Below are positions 7,898-15,892 of a DNA stretch of 42,960 nucleotides, piece by piece. Under the pieces are notes generated by a model that had not been told where the DNA came from, did not search any database, and was given only the letters and a program-made list of their open reading frames with translations. This stretch comes from Anaerolineaceae bacterium. Lineage in GTDB: Bacteria > Chloroflexota > Anaerolineae > Anaerolineales > Villigracilaceae. The stretch is from NCBI GenBank assembly GCA_003598975.1, contig QZIJ01000133.1, positions 1-42,960 on the forward strand, written 5' to 3'. The translations under genes and the position numbers were made by a program. Position 1 is the stretch's first letter, and each line of letters begins with the position of its first letter.

Positions 7898-9130
7898 ATG
7901 AAAACCCACAAACCTTATTTTTTGATCGCATTTCTTATCGTTGTGATGGTGCAGGCCGCCTGCAATTTTCCCAGCGCGGATCAGCCTGATCCCGCGGCTA
8001 CGTTGAACGCGCTGTACACCAAGTCTGCCCAGACGCTGGAAGCCATGGCGACGCAGGCCGCGCTGACTTCCACCCCCTCCGGTTACGTGTCTCCAACCCC
8101 GTTCCCCACCAGCACATCTGTACCGGGTGTCAATTCACCCACGCCTATTCTGCCCTACTACACCAGCGCACCCGTCACGCGTTGTGACTGGGCGGATTTC
8201 GTGGCAGACGTGACCTATCCCGATGGTTCCGTCATCGGACGCGATGAGCCTTTTACCAAAGTCTGGCGGATCAGAAACATTGGCACCTGTTCGTGGACAA
8301 CCAGTTACGCCCTCGTCTTTGTGAGCGGAGACGCGATGAGCGCGCCGGTGGCTGTCGCCCTGACAGGCGCGGTCAACCCCGGCCAGACCGTTGATATTCC
8401 GGTCAACCTGATCTCTCCCTCCAAAGACGGGCGCTACAAGGGCTTCTTCAAACTGCGTAACGCCGCCGGCGTGCTGTTTGGGGTGGGGAACACAGCATCC
8501 ACCGCCTTCTGGGTGGATGTGAAAGTCTCGGGCGAAAGTTTCACGGCCTACGATTTCGCAGGGAATTACTGCGACGCGGAGTGGAACAACGGGGTCTCGC
8601 TCCTGCCCTGTCCCGGCCTGGAAGGGGATTCGCAAGGCTACGCGATCGGGCTGGGCTTGACCAAACTGGAGAACGGAAACCCGTCTGGAAGCGCGGGCCT
8701 CATCACGGTCCCGCGTGACGCGAACAACGGGTACATTCAGGGCGTCTATCCACCGATCAAGATTCAAGATGGCGACCGCTTCCGTTCCATCATCAATTGC
8801 CGTTACAACTCGGCCGGGTGCAACGTCATCTTTCGGCTGGATTATCAGATCGGCAACGGCGCGGTGAAAAAAATCGGCGAATGGAACGAGGCTTACGAAG
8901 GCCAGTGGTATTCGCTGGATATTGATCTCAGCGCGCTGAAAGGCGAGAATGTAAAATTCATCCTGACGGTCTTTGCCAACGGCTCGGCCTTCAAGGACTT
9001 TGCGATCTGGATCAGCCCGCAAATCCTGCGGCCCGGCGCGCCCCCGCCAACCCCCACGCCCACATTTACACCAACCGTCACGGCTACCGCCACAGCCACC
9101 GCAACTTCGACGCCCACCGCGACCCCCTGA
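7898..9130 (+). CDS. Surface lipoprotein with NBR1-type FW domain, extra beta-sandwich and Pro/Thr tail (paralogue 3)
   Basis: This is the largest of the five paralogues at 410 residues. The signal peptide ends QAAC (Cys22). A linker with a KSAQTLEAMATQAAL helix is followed by the FW domain (about residues 88-210: CDWADFVAD, KVWRIRN, GTCSW). A further domain of roughly 170 residues (YDFAGNYCDAEWNNGV through FAIWISPQIL) looks like a jelly-roll module and carries two additional Cys pairs. The last 30 residues are almost only Pro, Thr and Ala, which suggests a glycosylated or wall-spanning stalk at an unusual C-terminal position. GGAG lies just upstream of the ATG. Ligand unknown. Confidence 0.83.
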   Translation: MKTHKPYFLIAFLIVVMVQAACNFPSADQPDPAATLNALYTKSAQTLEAMATQAALTSTPSGYVSPTPFPTSTSVPGVNSPTPILPYYTSAPVTRCDWADFVADVTYPDGSVIGRDEPFTKVWRIRNIGTCSWTTSYALVFVSGDAMSAPVAVALTGAVNPGQTVDIPVNLISPSKDGRYKGFFKLRNAAGVLFGVGNTASTAFWVDVKVSGESFTAYDFAGNYCDAEWNNGVSLLPCPGLEGDSQGYAIGLGLTKLENGNPSGSAGLITVPRDANNGYIQGVYPPIKIQDGDRFRSIINCRYNSAGCNVIFRLDYQIGNGAVKKIGEWNEAYEGQWYSLDIDLSALKGENVKFILTVFANGSAFKDFAIWISPQILRPGAPPPTPTPTFTPTVTATATATATSTPTATP

Positions 9131-9146
9131 ATCCAGATTGGATCGC

Positions 9147-9178
9147 CAGATGGCCTGTCGGAAGCGGCAGGCCATCTG
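9147..9178. terminator. 11-bp hairpin after lipoprotein 3
   Basis: The arms 9147-9157 and 9168-9178 (CAGATGGCCTG) pair around a 10-nt loop, 16 bases after the stop. No T-run follows. Confidence 0.5.
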
Positions 9179-9181
9179 CGT

Positions 9182-9187
9182 TATAAT
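9182..9187 (+). promoter_or_regulatory. TATAAT box before lipoprotein 4
   Basis: A perfect TATAAT begins 35 bases upstream of the ATG at 9217. A matching -35 would fall inside the hairpin just upstream and is not evident. Confidence 0.35.
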
Positions 9188-9216
9188 GAATGTTGTCACA
9201 TTCGGAGGTTTTCCTC

Positions 9217-9915
9217 ATGCGAAACAAACACATCATCAGGCAGGCGTTCCTCGCCGTGACCATTCTCCTCCTCGCCGCTTGCGGACCTTCGGACGAGTCG
9301 CTCACCCCCACAGTGGACGCGGCCCTCATCTACACCGAGGCCGCGCAGACGGTCGCCGCACAGTTCACCCAGACTTCGGCCGCTCTCACCGCCGCCGCCC
9401 CCACTCAGACGGACACTCCCGCGCCCACGCCAACCGAGGCCGCCTCGCCCACACCCTTCGCCACCCTGCCCCTCTTCACGCTTCCCGCGGGTGCGACGGG
9501 ACAGCCGTTCGCGAATACCACACCCACGTTCTCGATCCTGCCCGCCCAGGGAACTCCCACCGGGGAACTATGTGACAACTCTGCCTACATCCGGGATGTC
9601 GGCACCCCCGATGGGACCATTCTCAAACCCGGCCAGGCATTCGCCAAGGGCTGGCTCATCCAGAATACCGGCACCTGCACCTGGAAAGTGGGCTACCACC
9701 TTGTGCAGGTGGGCGGGAACACGAATTTCGGCGGGGGCACGTTTATCATCCACTTTCCCAGCCAGGTGGTTCTGCCGGGCACGATTGTGGAAGTCTCTCT
9801 CAACCTTGTGGCCCCCAAACAACCCGGCACGTACGAAGCCCGTTACCAGATGTATAACGATCGCGACATCCCCTTTGGCACTGGCATGACTGTTGCGGTT
9901 GAAGTCAAAAAATAA
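9217..9915 (+). CDS. Surface lipoprotein with single NBR1-type FW domain (paralogue 4)
   Basis: This is an exported lipoprotein of 232 residues. The signal peptide ends LAAC (Cys22). The linker contains EAAQTVAAQFTQTSAALTAAA and is followed by a Pro/Thr-rich stretch. The FW domain is C-terminal and alone (about residues 120-232: LCDNSAYIRD, KGWLIQN, GTCTW, LNLVAPKQPGTYEARYQM), and the protein ends directly after it. This is the minimal architecture of the family. The start at 9217 follows CGGAGG and gives a perfect lipobox; an in-frame ATG at 9190 lacks one. The next paralogue begins 36 bases after the stop, so 4 and 5 are probably cotranscribed. Confidence 0.83.
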   Translation: MRNKHIIRQAFLAVTILLLAACGPSDESLTPTVDAALIYTEAAQTVAAQFTQTSAALTAAAPTQTDTPAPTPTEAASPTPFATLPLFTLPAGATGQPFANTTPTFSILPAQGTPTGELCDNSAYIRDVGTPDGTILKPGQAFAKGWLIQNTGTCTWKVGYHLVQVGGNTNFGGGTFIIHFPSQVVLPGTIVEVSLNLVAPKQPGTYEARYQMYNDRDIPFGTGMTVAVEVKK

Positions 9916-9951
9916 CGCCGCCAGCCGCGCCCCATACCACGGAGGTTTACC

Positions 9952-10572
9952 ATGAGCGCCAAACGCATCACCTTGCTTTTACTCCCGGCCCTGTTACTCG
10001 CCGCCTGCGGGACTGGTGAAACACCCATGCCCACGCCCGACATCGGCGCCATCCAGACCGCCGCGGCCCAGACCGTGATGGCGGACATCCTCGCCACCCA
10101 AAGCGCGGAGGCCGCGCGGACCCCGCTCGCCAGTCCCACTGCGGAAGCGACCCAGCCGCCCGCGGAGACGCCCACTGCCACTGTCACCCTGACCGTGGGT
10201 GTTTTCTCCACTCCCGGGGTTCTCGGTACGCCAGGATTGTGCGATGATGCTGTCTTTGTTGACGATGTTACAGTCGAAGATGGTTCCGTGATGACACCCG
10301 GCCAAGAATTCCTCAAAACATGGAAAGTCCGCAACACCGGTGACTGCACCTGGGGCGCGGGTTATTCCATCATCTTTGGCGGTTACAACGACCGGATGAG
10401 CGGCGTGCCTGCGGCGCTTGCCACCACCGTCATCCCCAACCAGGAAGTGGACGTTTCCGTCCAATTCAAGGCGCCCGCACAGGCTGGCGAATATCTGAGC
10501 GCCTGGCGCATGGCCAACCCAAGTGGCTATGCCTTCGGGCAGTTCCTCTTTGTCAAAATTATCGTCCGCTAG
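9952..10572 (+). CDS. Surface lipoprotein with single NBR1-type FW domain (paralogue 5)
   Basis: This is an exported lipoprotein of 206 residues. The signal peptide ends LAAC (Cys19). The linker has IQTAAAQTVMADILATQSAEAA. The C-terminal FW domain reads LCDDAVFVDD, KTWKVRN, GDCTW and LSAWRMAN. ACGGAGG lies upstream of the ATG. Its TAG stop shares a base with the GTG of queG (TAGTG), so the two are likely translationally coupled even though no functional tie between a surface lipoprotein and tRNA modification is known. Confidence 0.83.
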   Translation: MSAKRITLLLLPALLLAACGTGETPMPTPDIGAIQTAAAQTVMADILATQSAEAARTPLASPTAEATQPPAETPTATVTLTVGVFSTPGVLGTPGLCDDAVFVDDVTVEDGSVMTPGQEFLKTWKVRNTGDCTWGAGYSIIFGGYNDRMSGVPAALATTVIPNQEVDVSVQFKAPAQAGEYLSAWRMANPSGYAFGQFLFVKIIVR

Positions 10573-11645
10573 TGACCGACGCCCTCAAACAATCCATTTT
10601 GGAAGAAGCGCACCGGCTGGGATTCGTCCTGGCCGGTGTGACGACTCCCGACCCCACCCCTCACGGTAAATTCTTCGAAGACTGGCTCGCGCGCGGCCAC
10701 CACGCCGACATGGCCTACCTCGCCACCGACCGCGCTCGCGCCTGCCGCGCTGACCCACGCCTGCTCCTCCCTGAATGCAAATCCATTTTCGTGCTAGGCG
10801 TGCCGTACAATGCCCCCCTCCGTCTCCCCCCAAATTCTCCGAATTTTGGGGGAGTGGCGCGAAGCGCCGAGGGGGGTATCGCCTCTTATGCCCTCGGCGA
10901 AGACTACCACCTCGTCCTCCCGCCGCGGCTCGCGAGTCTCGTTCAATTCATCGAAGCGCAGGCCGGGCATCCTGTCCCCAATCGCTATTACACTGACACG
11001 GGTCCCCTGCTCGAACGCGACCTCGCCCAGCGCGCTGGCCTCGGCTGGATCGGCAAAAACACCTGCCTCATCCACCCGCAAAAAGGTTCCTATTTCATCC
11101 TCGCCGAAATCCTGCTCGGTCTCGAACTCGAACCCGACGCGCCCTTCGCCACCGACCACTGCGGCACCTGCACACGCTGCATCGAAGCCTGCCCCACCGA
11201 CGCCATCCTCCCGAACCGCTCACTCGACGCCCACCGCTGCATTTCTTACCTCACCATCGAAAACAAAGGCGACATCCCCGAAGAATTTCGTTCACTCATG
11301 CAGAATTGGATCTTCGGATGCGACATCTGCCAGACGGTCTGCCCGTGGACCAAATTCTCCGCGCCGACGGGAGACGCCTCCTTCCAACCCGACGCGGGCG
11401 CGGCCGCCACGGACTTGATCGCCACTCTCGCGCTCACTCCCCAATTCTTCAACCGACAGTTCAAGCGCAGTCCCATCCAGCGCGCCAAGCGACGCGGACT
11501 CCTCCGCAACGCGGCCGTGGCTCTCGGCAATCTTGGAGATGAACGCGCCCTCCCCGCATTGGAAAATGTCATCAACGATTCCGAGTCTCTCGTCCGTGAA
11601 CATGCGAAATGGGCGAAGGAACAAATCTTAAAACATAAAGCGTAA
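10572..11645 (+). CDS. queG: Epoxyqueuosine reductase
   Basis: QueG performs the last step of queuosine biosynthesis, reducing epoxyqueuosine to queuosine in tRNA with cobalamin and two [4Fe-4S] clusters. Cysteines at 197, 200, 203, 207 and at 223, 250, 253, 257 form the two ferredoxin-type clusters (CGTCTRCIEACP and CDICQTVCPW). YTDTGPLLER near residue 140 holds the conserved aspartate region. The C-terminal part is HEAT-like, as in QueG. The length is 357 residues. The GTG start overlaps the previous stop. A palindromic element adds about 20 residues after VPYNAP (residues 81-101), in a place where homologues go almost directly to the GRIA.YA.G.DYH-type strand. rdgB follows after 9 bases. 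Confidence 0.95.
   Translation: MTDALKQSILEEAHRLGFVLAGVTTPDPTPHGKFFEDWLARGHHADMAYLATDRARACRADPRLLLPECKSIFVLGVPYNAPLRLPPNSPNFGGVARSAEGGIASYALGEDYHLVLPPRLASLVQFIEAQAGHPVPNRYYTDTGPLLERDLAQRAGLGWIGKNTCLIHPQKGSYFILAEILLGLELEPDAPFATDHCGTCTRCIEACPTDAILPNRSLDAHRCISYLTIENKGDIPEEFRSLMQNWIFGCDICQTVCPWTKFSAPTGDASFQPDAGAAATDLIATLALTPQFFNRQFKRSPIQRAKRRGLLRNAAVALGNLGDERALPALENVINDSESLVREHAKWAKEQILKHKA
10813..10876. repeat. Palindromic element inserted in frame in queG
   Basis: The outer arms CCCCCCTC (10813-10820) and GAGGGGGG (10869-10876) are perfect inverted repeats. Inside are a near-perfect stem (CTCCCCC...AAATTC against GAATTTTGGGGGAG) and a small GGCGC-GAA-GCGCC hairpin. It keeps the reading frame and codes for LPPNSPNFGGVARSAE. 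The CCCTCCCCC-type core resembles that of the pyrC insert in this window. Confidence 0.7.
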
Positions 11646-11654
11646 AATACAACA

Positions 11655-12257
11655 ATGAAAACATTGCTTCTTGCATCCAACAACAAAGGCAAACTGCGCG
11701 AACTGCAATTCATCCTCGCGGACTTGCCTCTCGAACTCGTCACCCCCGCCGATCTCGGCCTGACACTCGACGTGGACGAAGACGGTTCCACCTATGCAGA
11801 AAACGCGGTCAAGAAAGCCCTCGCCTTCGCAAAAGCCAGCGGACTCACCTGTCTCGCCGACGACTCAGGCCTCGAAGTGGACGCGTTGAATGGCGGGCCA
11901 GGTCTGTATTCGGCGCGGTATTCGTCCAAGCCGGGCGCGACGGATAAGAATCGAAGGGATTTTCTCCTGCTCAATCTTCGCGGCAAGCCGCGTCCGTGGA
12001 CGGGGAGGTTTCGGGCGACGGTGGCCGTCGCTGGTCCAGAGGGAAGCGTACAAATCGCCGAGGGGACTTGTCCCGGGCAGATCATCTCCGAAGAGCGCGG
12101 CACGGGCGGCTTTGGCTACGATCCGATCTTCCTGCTCGATGGCACGGATCAAACCATGGCAGAACTCCCCGAGGAAACAAAAAACCGCCTGAGCCATCGG
12201 GCGCGGGCGGTTCAGGCGGCCAAAAAAATTTTGCTGGAAAGGTTTGGGAAAATCTAA
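11655..12257 (+). CDS. rdgB: XTP/dITP diphosphatase (non-canonical purine NTP pyrophosphatase)
   Basis: RdgB/HAM1 hydrolyses dITP, XTP and ITP to monophosphates, keeping deaminated purines out of nucleic acids. All family motifs are present: SNNKGKLREL (from residue 8), TYAENAVKKA, ADDSGLEVDALNG with PGLYSARY, GTGGFGYDPIF, and MAELPEETKN with LSHRARA. The 200-residue length is typical. It is close behind queG and converges with jag, whose stop lies 11 bases away on the other strand; no terminator separates them. Confidence 0.96.
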   Translation: MKTLLLASNNKGKLRELQFILADLPLELVTPADLGLTLDVDEDGSTYAENAVKKALAFAKASGLTCLADDSGLEVDALNGGPGLYSARYSSKPGATDKNRRDFLLLNLRGKPRPWTGRFRATVAVAGPEGSVQIAEGTCPGQIISEERGTGGFGYDPIFLLDGTDQTMAELPEETKNRLSHRARAVQAAKKILLERFGKI

Positions 12258-12268
12258 ATCCAATCAGA

Positions 12269-13021
12269 TTATTCTTTCGGCACGATGGTCACTTTGCGAC
12301 GCGGCTCCTCACCAGTGCTTTCGGTGAATACCGCGGGATGTCCCTGCAATTCCATATGGACGATCCTTCGTTCGGCGGCGCTCATCGGCTCGAGCGAAAC
12401 GCGGCGTCCCATTTTCAGACACTGATCGGCCATGCGTTGGGCCATCTGTCGCAGTTGTTTTTCGCGGCGGGCGCGGAAGCCCTCCACATCCGCCACCAGT
12501 TGCACGAACTGTCCCGTCTCCTTGCCCACGATCAGGCTGGCGATGTATTGAAAGGCGTTCAGCGTTTCGGCATGGCGTCCGATCAAACCACTCAGGTCGC
12601 GGCCGCGCACGTCCACGCGCACCGAGCGGCGTTCGGCGCGGTCGCTCTCATCGAGATGCGCGGAGACCTGTGCCTCGAATCCCATGTCGTGAAGCAGTTT
12701 GGAGATGACCGACTCGGACAGGTTGAGGATGGGATCGTGGACCTCGTCAGGCGCGGCGACCTTCTTCGAAATGGGAGCCGCTTCACGGTCCGGACCTTTC
12801 AAGGCGGGCGCGGGAGACGAGGAGGCCGGCGCGCCCTCCGTGCCGTTTACCGTCAAACGCACGCGCACCTGTCGTCCGCCCATTCCAAACAGCCCTTTGG
12901 TGCCGGCGTCGAGCACTTCCACGGAAACATCGGTGGCGGTCAGTCCCAATTGTTCGAGACCCTGCGCGATGGCTTCTTCCACAGTGGGGGCGATGATTTC
13001 GAGAGTGGGGCGTTCATCCAT
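12269..13021 (-). CDS. jag: Jag/KhpB-type RNA-binding protein (Jag_N, KH, R3H)
   Basis: This is a cytoplasmic RNA-binding protein, normally encoded next to yidC. Domain order: an N-terminal Jag_N module (about residues 5-60, with LDAGTKGLFGMGGRQVRV), an acidic/Pro linker, a type-II KH domain with the loop GRHAETLNAFQYI where GKRGQTL is usual, then an R3H domain (ERRIVHMELQGHPAVFTES and EPRRKVTIVP). In firmicutes the homologue pairs with KhpA and affects cell-wall growth and division. The gene follows yidC by 14 bases with GAGG before the ATG and is the last gene of this operon. Confidence 0.92.
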   Translation of the reverse strand: MDERPTLEIIAPTVEEAIAQGLEQLGLTATDVSVEVLDAGTKGLFGMGGRQVRVRLTVNGTEGAPASSSPAPALKGPDREAAPISKKVAAPDEVHDPILNLSESVISKLLHDMGFEAQVSAHLDESDRAERRSVRVDVRGRDLSGLIGRHAETLNAFQYIASLIVGKETGQFVQLVADVEGFRARREKQLRQMAQRMADQCLKMGRRVSLEPMSAAERRIVHMELQGHPAVFTESTGEEPRRKVTIVPKE

Positions 13022-13035
13022 GGGTGACCTCGTGG

Positions 13036-13830
13036 TTATTTGGACGCGGCGGGTTTATTTCCGCCGGGCAGAAGGTTGCGCCAGTTGGCGCGTCCCATCA
13101 TGGCGTATTGGGCGATACCGAGCAGGTTGCTGGTGATGAAATAGACTGCCAGCCCGGAGGGGAAGGTGAGCGCGAACCAGCCGAGCAGGAGGGGCATGTA
13201 GATGCTCATCATGCCGCTCATGGCCGCAGACTGGTCGTTGGGGTTGGTGGTGGGCGGCGTGGTCAACTTGGTCTGCACGTAGGTGGTGAGGGCCACGATG
13301 ATGGCGAGAGAGGGGAAGCCATTCGGAAGCCAGGAGATTTCAAACGGCAGGGGAATGCCTTCGGGGAGGCCGAGGTCCATCCACAGGAATTTGCTATTCA
13401 GCGGGATGAGCGCCGACACGTCGAGGAAGGAGCCGATGGAGCGGGTGAGTTGCAGGAGCGCCAGGGGCGTGGTCGCCAGGGAACGCGTGATGCTCTGGTA
13501 AAGGGCAAAGATGACCGGGAGTTGGATGAGCGTGGGCAGGCAGGAGGAGAAGGGGTTGATGCCTTTCTCTTTGTAGACGCGCATCTGTTCCTGTGCGAGT
13601 TTTTCCTTGTCCTTGGCGTATTTCTTCTGGATGGCCTGCCAGTCTTTGTCGTTCTGCAGGTCCTGCATGGCTTTGGCACTTTTCAATTGCGCGCCGTTGA
13701 GCGGCCAGGTGAGCACTTTGATGAGGATCGTGAAGAGGATGATGGCCACGCCAAAGTTCTGGCCGACGATGTCATAGATCCACAAAAGGGTGTTGACGAA
13801 AATCGAAACGAAAAAATCCCAGGGTGACAT
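13036..13830 (-). CDS. yidC: Membrane protein insertase YidC/OxaA
   Basis: This is an insertase for Sec-dependent and independent membrane proteins, in the short gram-positive form (264 residues, no periplasmic P1 domain). The pattern fits the Oxa1 core: a first transmembrane helix with ILIKVLTWPLNGAQLKSAKAMQ, a charged cytoplasmic coiled hairpin (QKKYAKDKEKLAQEQM), NPFSSCLPTLIQLPVIFALYQ, and C-terminal helices ending in GLAVYFITSNLLGIAQ. The groove position that is Arg in most YidC proteins (VRGIMYPLT in E. coli) reads Lys38 here. The C-terminal tail is short and basic. The predicted Cys in CLPTL is not a lipobox. It lies between the beta-propeller lipoprotein and jag. Confidence 0.95.
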   Translation of the reverse strand: MSPWDFFVSIFVNTLLWIYDIVGQNFGVAIILFTILIKVLTWPLNGAQLKSAKAMQDLQNDKDWQAIQKKYAKDKEKLAQEQMRVYKEKGINPFSSCLPTLIQLPVIFALYQSITRSLATTPLALLQLTRSIGSFLDVSALIPLNSKFLWMDLGLPEGIPLPFEISWLPNGFPSLAIIVALTTYVQTKLTTPPTTNPNDQSAAMSGMMSIYMPLLLGWFALTFPSGLAVYFITSNLLGIAQYAMMGRANWRNLLPGGNKPAASK

Positions 13831-13837
13831 GGTGCCT

Positions 13838-14917
13838 CTACTTTTGTTCCATTGGGTAGTGCCATTCCTCTTTGCCGTCTGCGTCCAACGCTACGAGCAG
13901 GAATTCGCCCTGGAAGGGAGCGACGAGGAGGAGATCGCCGGCGGCCACCGGTGCGGTGTAAAGTTTGCCGTCCAGTTTTTCCATGCTCTTCGGGTTTTCG
14001 CCGGGGGTGATGGAATAGACCGTACCATCCTCGCTGACGAAGACGATCTGTCCATTCCAGGCGAGCGGGGCGGCAAGGATGGAGCCATCTGGCTTGAAGG
14101 AGTCTATGATATCGCCAGTGGCGGCATCGAGGGTGTAGAAATTACCGTCCAGGTCGCCGAAGTAAAGCATGCCGTCTGCGAACGCGGGGCCGCCCCAGAT
14201 CCATGATTCGATGGGAGTAGTCCATTCGATAGTGCCGTTCGAGGAATCCACGCCAAGCATGGCGGCATCGAAGGAGCCGATGAATAATTTTCCTTCGCCC
14301 ATCGCGGGGGTACCGGGGATGGCGCCGCCGAGAACAGCGGCTTCGCGCGCTTTGTGCGTTTGCAGGTTAACTATGTGAAGGCTTTTATCGAGCGAGGTGA
14401 GATAGAGGTTTTTCCCATCGCTGACCGGCTGGGACCAGAATTTCCTGCCGATTTCCACTTTCCAGGCAAGTTTATCCTCGCCTTGCATGGACATGTCGAA
14501 GACGTAGAGTGTCCCATCCGAGTTGGGCGCGTAGACCATGTCTCCCTCCACGAGCGGGCTGGCGACCCAGTGGTCCTTGGCCTCGGTGAACGACCAGGTC
14601 TCTTTGCCGCTATCGGGATCGAGACGGAAGATGGTATGGTCCGAGCCGCTGGAGCCGACGATCAGGCTTCCATCGGAGGTGAAAACGGGATTGGAGTAAA
14701 AGATCAGTTTGGCGCTGGGCTTTTCAGGAAAACTCCAGAGTTCATCGCCATCGCTGAGGCGGATGGCATACACAATGGAGCCGTTGGCAAGGTAGGCCGC
14801 GTTTCCGTCTGCGGCGAGGCCGGGCCAGGTGACGGCGGCGGGCGTCCCGCCACAGGCGCTGAGGACGAGGGCCAGCAGGGCGAGGGCGAGGAATACTATC
14901 AAACGATTGGTCTTCAT
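13838..14917 (-). CDS. BamB-like PQQ/beta-propeller lipoprotein
   Basis: This is an exported lipoprotein of 359 residues. The signal peptide ends LSAC (Cys22). The rest is a series of PQQ-type propeller blades, each with the G..YW/G.LYALD pattern, for example NAAYLANGSIVYAIRLSDG, GTLYVFD, GNLYLTSLDKSLHIV, GMLYFGDLDGNFYTLDAATG and GTVYSI. The fold resembles BamB, but the organism group is not expected to have a Bam machine. It sits between yidD and yidC, 8 bases upstream of the yidC start, in a cluster otherwise devoted to membrane-protein insertion. A role in assisting folding or insertion outside the membrane is inference. Confidence 0.85.
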   Translation of the reverse strand: MKTNRLIVFLALALLALVLSACGGTPAAVTWPGLAADGNAAYLANGSIVYAIRLSDGDELWSFPEKPSAKLIFYSNPVFTSDGSLIVGSSGSDHTIFRLDPDSGKETWSFTEAKDHWVASPLVEGDMVYAPNSDGTLYVFDMSMQGEDKLAWKVEIGRKFWSQPVSDGKNLYLTSLDKSLHIVNLQTHKAREAAVLGGAIPGTPAMGEGKLFIGSFDAAMLGVDSSNGTIEWTTPIESWIWGGPAFADGMLYFGDLDGNFYTLDAATGDIIDSFKPDGSILAAPLAWNGQIVFVSEDGTVYSITPGENPKSMEKLDGKLYTAPVAAGDLLLVAPFQGEFLLVALDADGKEEWHYPMEQK

Positions 14918-14934
14918 CGGGGTTTATTTCACTC

Positions 14935-15228
14935 CTAGGGAACGGGATCGTAACCGCCAGGGTTGAACGGGTTACAGCGCAGGACGCGCCAGACCGCCAT
15001 ACCCGATCCTTTGAACGCGCCGTGCTTGTAAATAGCCTGATAGCCATAATGGGAGCAGGATGGGTAGAAACGGCAGGTATCGGCAGGCATGGCGCGTGAG
15101 ATGGTCATCTGGTAGAAGCGGATAAGGGCAAGCAGGATGAGACGCGGCCAATTGCGCGGACTGCGAGGCAGGTCGCGCAGGCGCGGCTCGTTGGGATATT
15201 CGCGAGGCAGGTAAAACTCAGGTTGCAT
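14935..15228 (-). CDS. yidD: YidD family membrane protein insertion efficiency factor
   Basis: This is a small membrane-associated protein thought to help YidC-dependent insertion. It carries the hallmark [20 protein letters not shown] followed by SHYGYQAI and a [24 protein letters not shown] end, with three conserved cysteines. At 97 residues it has a 25-residue N-terminal extension relative to the shortest homologues. Its start lies inside the 3' end of rnpA (11-base overlap), the standard arrangement. Confidence 0.95.
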   Translation of the reverse strand: MQPEFYLPREYPNEPRLRDLPRSPRNWPRLILLALIRFYQMTISRAMPADTCRFYPSCSHYGYQAIYKHGAFKGSGMAVWRVLRCNPFNPGGYDPVP

Positions 15229-15568
15229 CGGGAGAGATCAATAGGCCAGCGCGGCGCAGGAGAGTTTGCAGGGCGGCGCGGGCCTGATGGAGGGTGGACA
15301 CGGTCAGGGGATGGCGGGCGATGAGGAGGATATCGGAACCCGGCGCGAGGTCCGGCACGAGGCTTTGCATGGCGGCCCTTAGCAGGCGTTTGGCGCGGTT
15401 GCGTCGTACCGCCTTTCCAACCGTCTTTCCAGCCGTCACTCCCACGCGCAGATGGGGCAGGTCACTGGGCTGGATAATCAAGACAACAAGCGGATGGGCA
15501 TAAGACTTGCCAAAACGCCGCACCCGCTTGAAATCGGTTGACCGGGTGAGGCGGAATTTTCGTTGCAA
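15218..15568 (-). CDS. rnpA: Ribonuclease P protein component
   Basis: This is the protein subunit of RNase P, which matures tRNA 5' ends. It matches the family from the first residues ([21 protein letters not shown]) through the RNR motif region ([20 protein letters not shown]) and the C-terminal DILLIARHP. The length is 116 residues. The start is a TTG at 15566-15568, chosen because it is the only one matching the family N-terminus; GAGGG lies about 11 bases upstream. It lies between rpmH and yidD as in most bacteria. Confidence 0.95.
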   Translation of the reverse strand: MQRKFRLTRSTDFKRVRRFGKSYAHPLVVLIIQPSDLPHLRVGVTAGKTVGKAVRRNRAKRLLRAAMQSLVPDLAPGSDILLIARHPLTVSTLHQARAALQTLLRRAGLLISPDAT

Positions 15569-15600
15569 ACCGCGCTACCCTCAAAGGATGGAGGCCGAGT

Positions 15601-15771
15601 TTACCAGCGCGTCTGTTTGACGTGCTCGTTGGCGGTGACGGTCAATTTGTAGCGACCCTTGAGGCGGCGGCGCTTGAGAACGTTGCGACCATCGGCAGTG
15701 GACATGCGCTGGCGAAAGCCATGCACACGCACGCGGCGGCGTTTCTTGGGTTGATAAGTTCGTTTAGGCAT
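15601..15771 (-). CDS. rpmH: 50S ribosomal protein L34
   Basis: This is a short ribosomal protein of 56 residues beginning [20 protein letters not shown]. The core [20 protein letters not shown] is the L34 signature. It continues 13 residues past the usual end ([14 protein letters not shown]), a modest C-terminal extension. GAGGA lies upstream of the ATG. It heads the rpmH-rnpA-yidD-lipoprotein-yidC-jag operon. Confidence 0.97.
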   Translation of the reverse strand: MPKRTYQPKKRRRVRVHGFRQRMSTADGRNVLKRRRLKGRYKLTVTANEHVKQTRW

Positions 15772-15855
15772 GTACGTTCCTCACTGAATGTGGTGCAACT
15801 CCCCGGGGGAAGCTGTTGACAGGATAAAGTCCGCGTGGAAGCGGACAGGCACGGG

Positions 15856-15885
15856 ATTATACCGTATCGACTCGGAATCGGTCAA
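15856..15885 (-). promoter_or_regulatory. Sigma-70-type promoter of the rpmH operon
   Basis: On the minus strand TTGACC (15880-15885) is followed after 18 bases by a perfect TATAAT (15856-15861). The transcript would have a leader of about 75 bases before rpmH. The -35 box starts 8 bases beyond the end of the upstream trkA gene. Confidence 0.8.
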
Positions 15886-15892
15886 ACGGTTT

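Noticed and set aside
12269..13827. Long plus-strand open frames opposite jag and yidC
   Set aside because: The minus-strand genes are unambiguous by motif, and the plus-strand readings are compositionally odd shadows.
15772..15892. dnaA boxes or replication origin next to rpmH
   Set aside because: No cluster of TTATCCACA-like boxes and no dnaA gene; only the rpmH promoter is seen.
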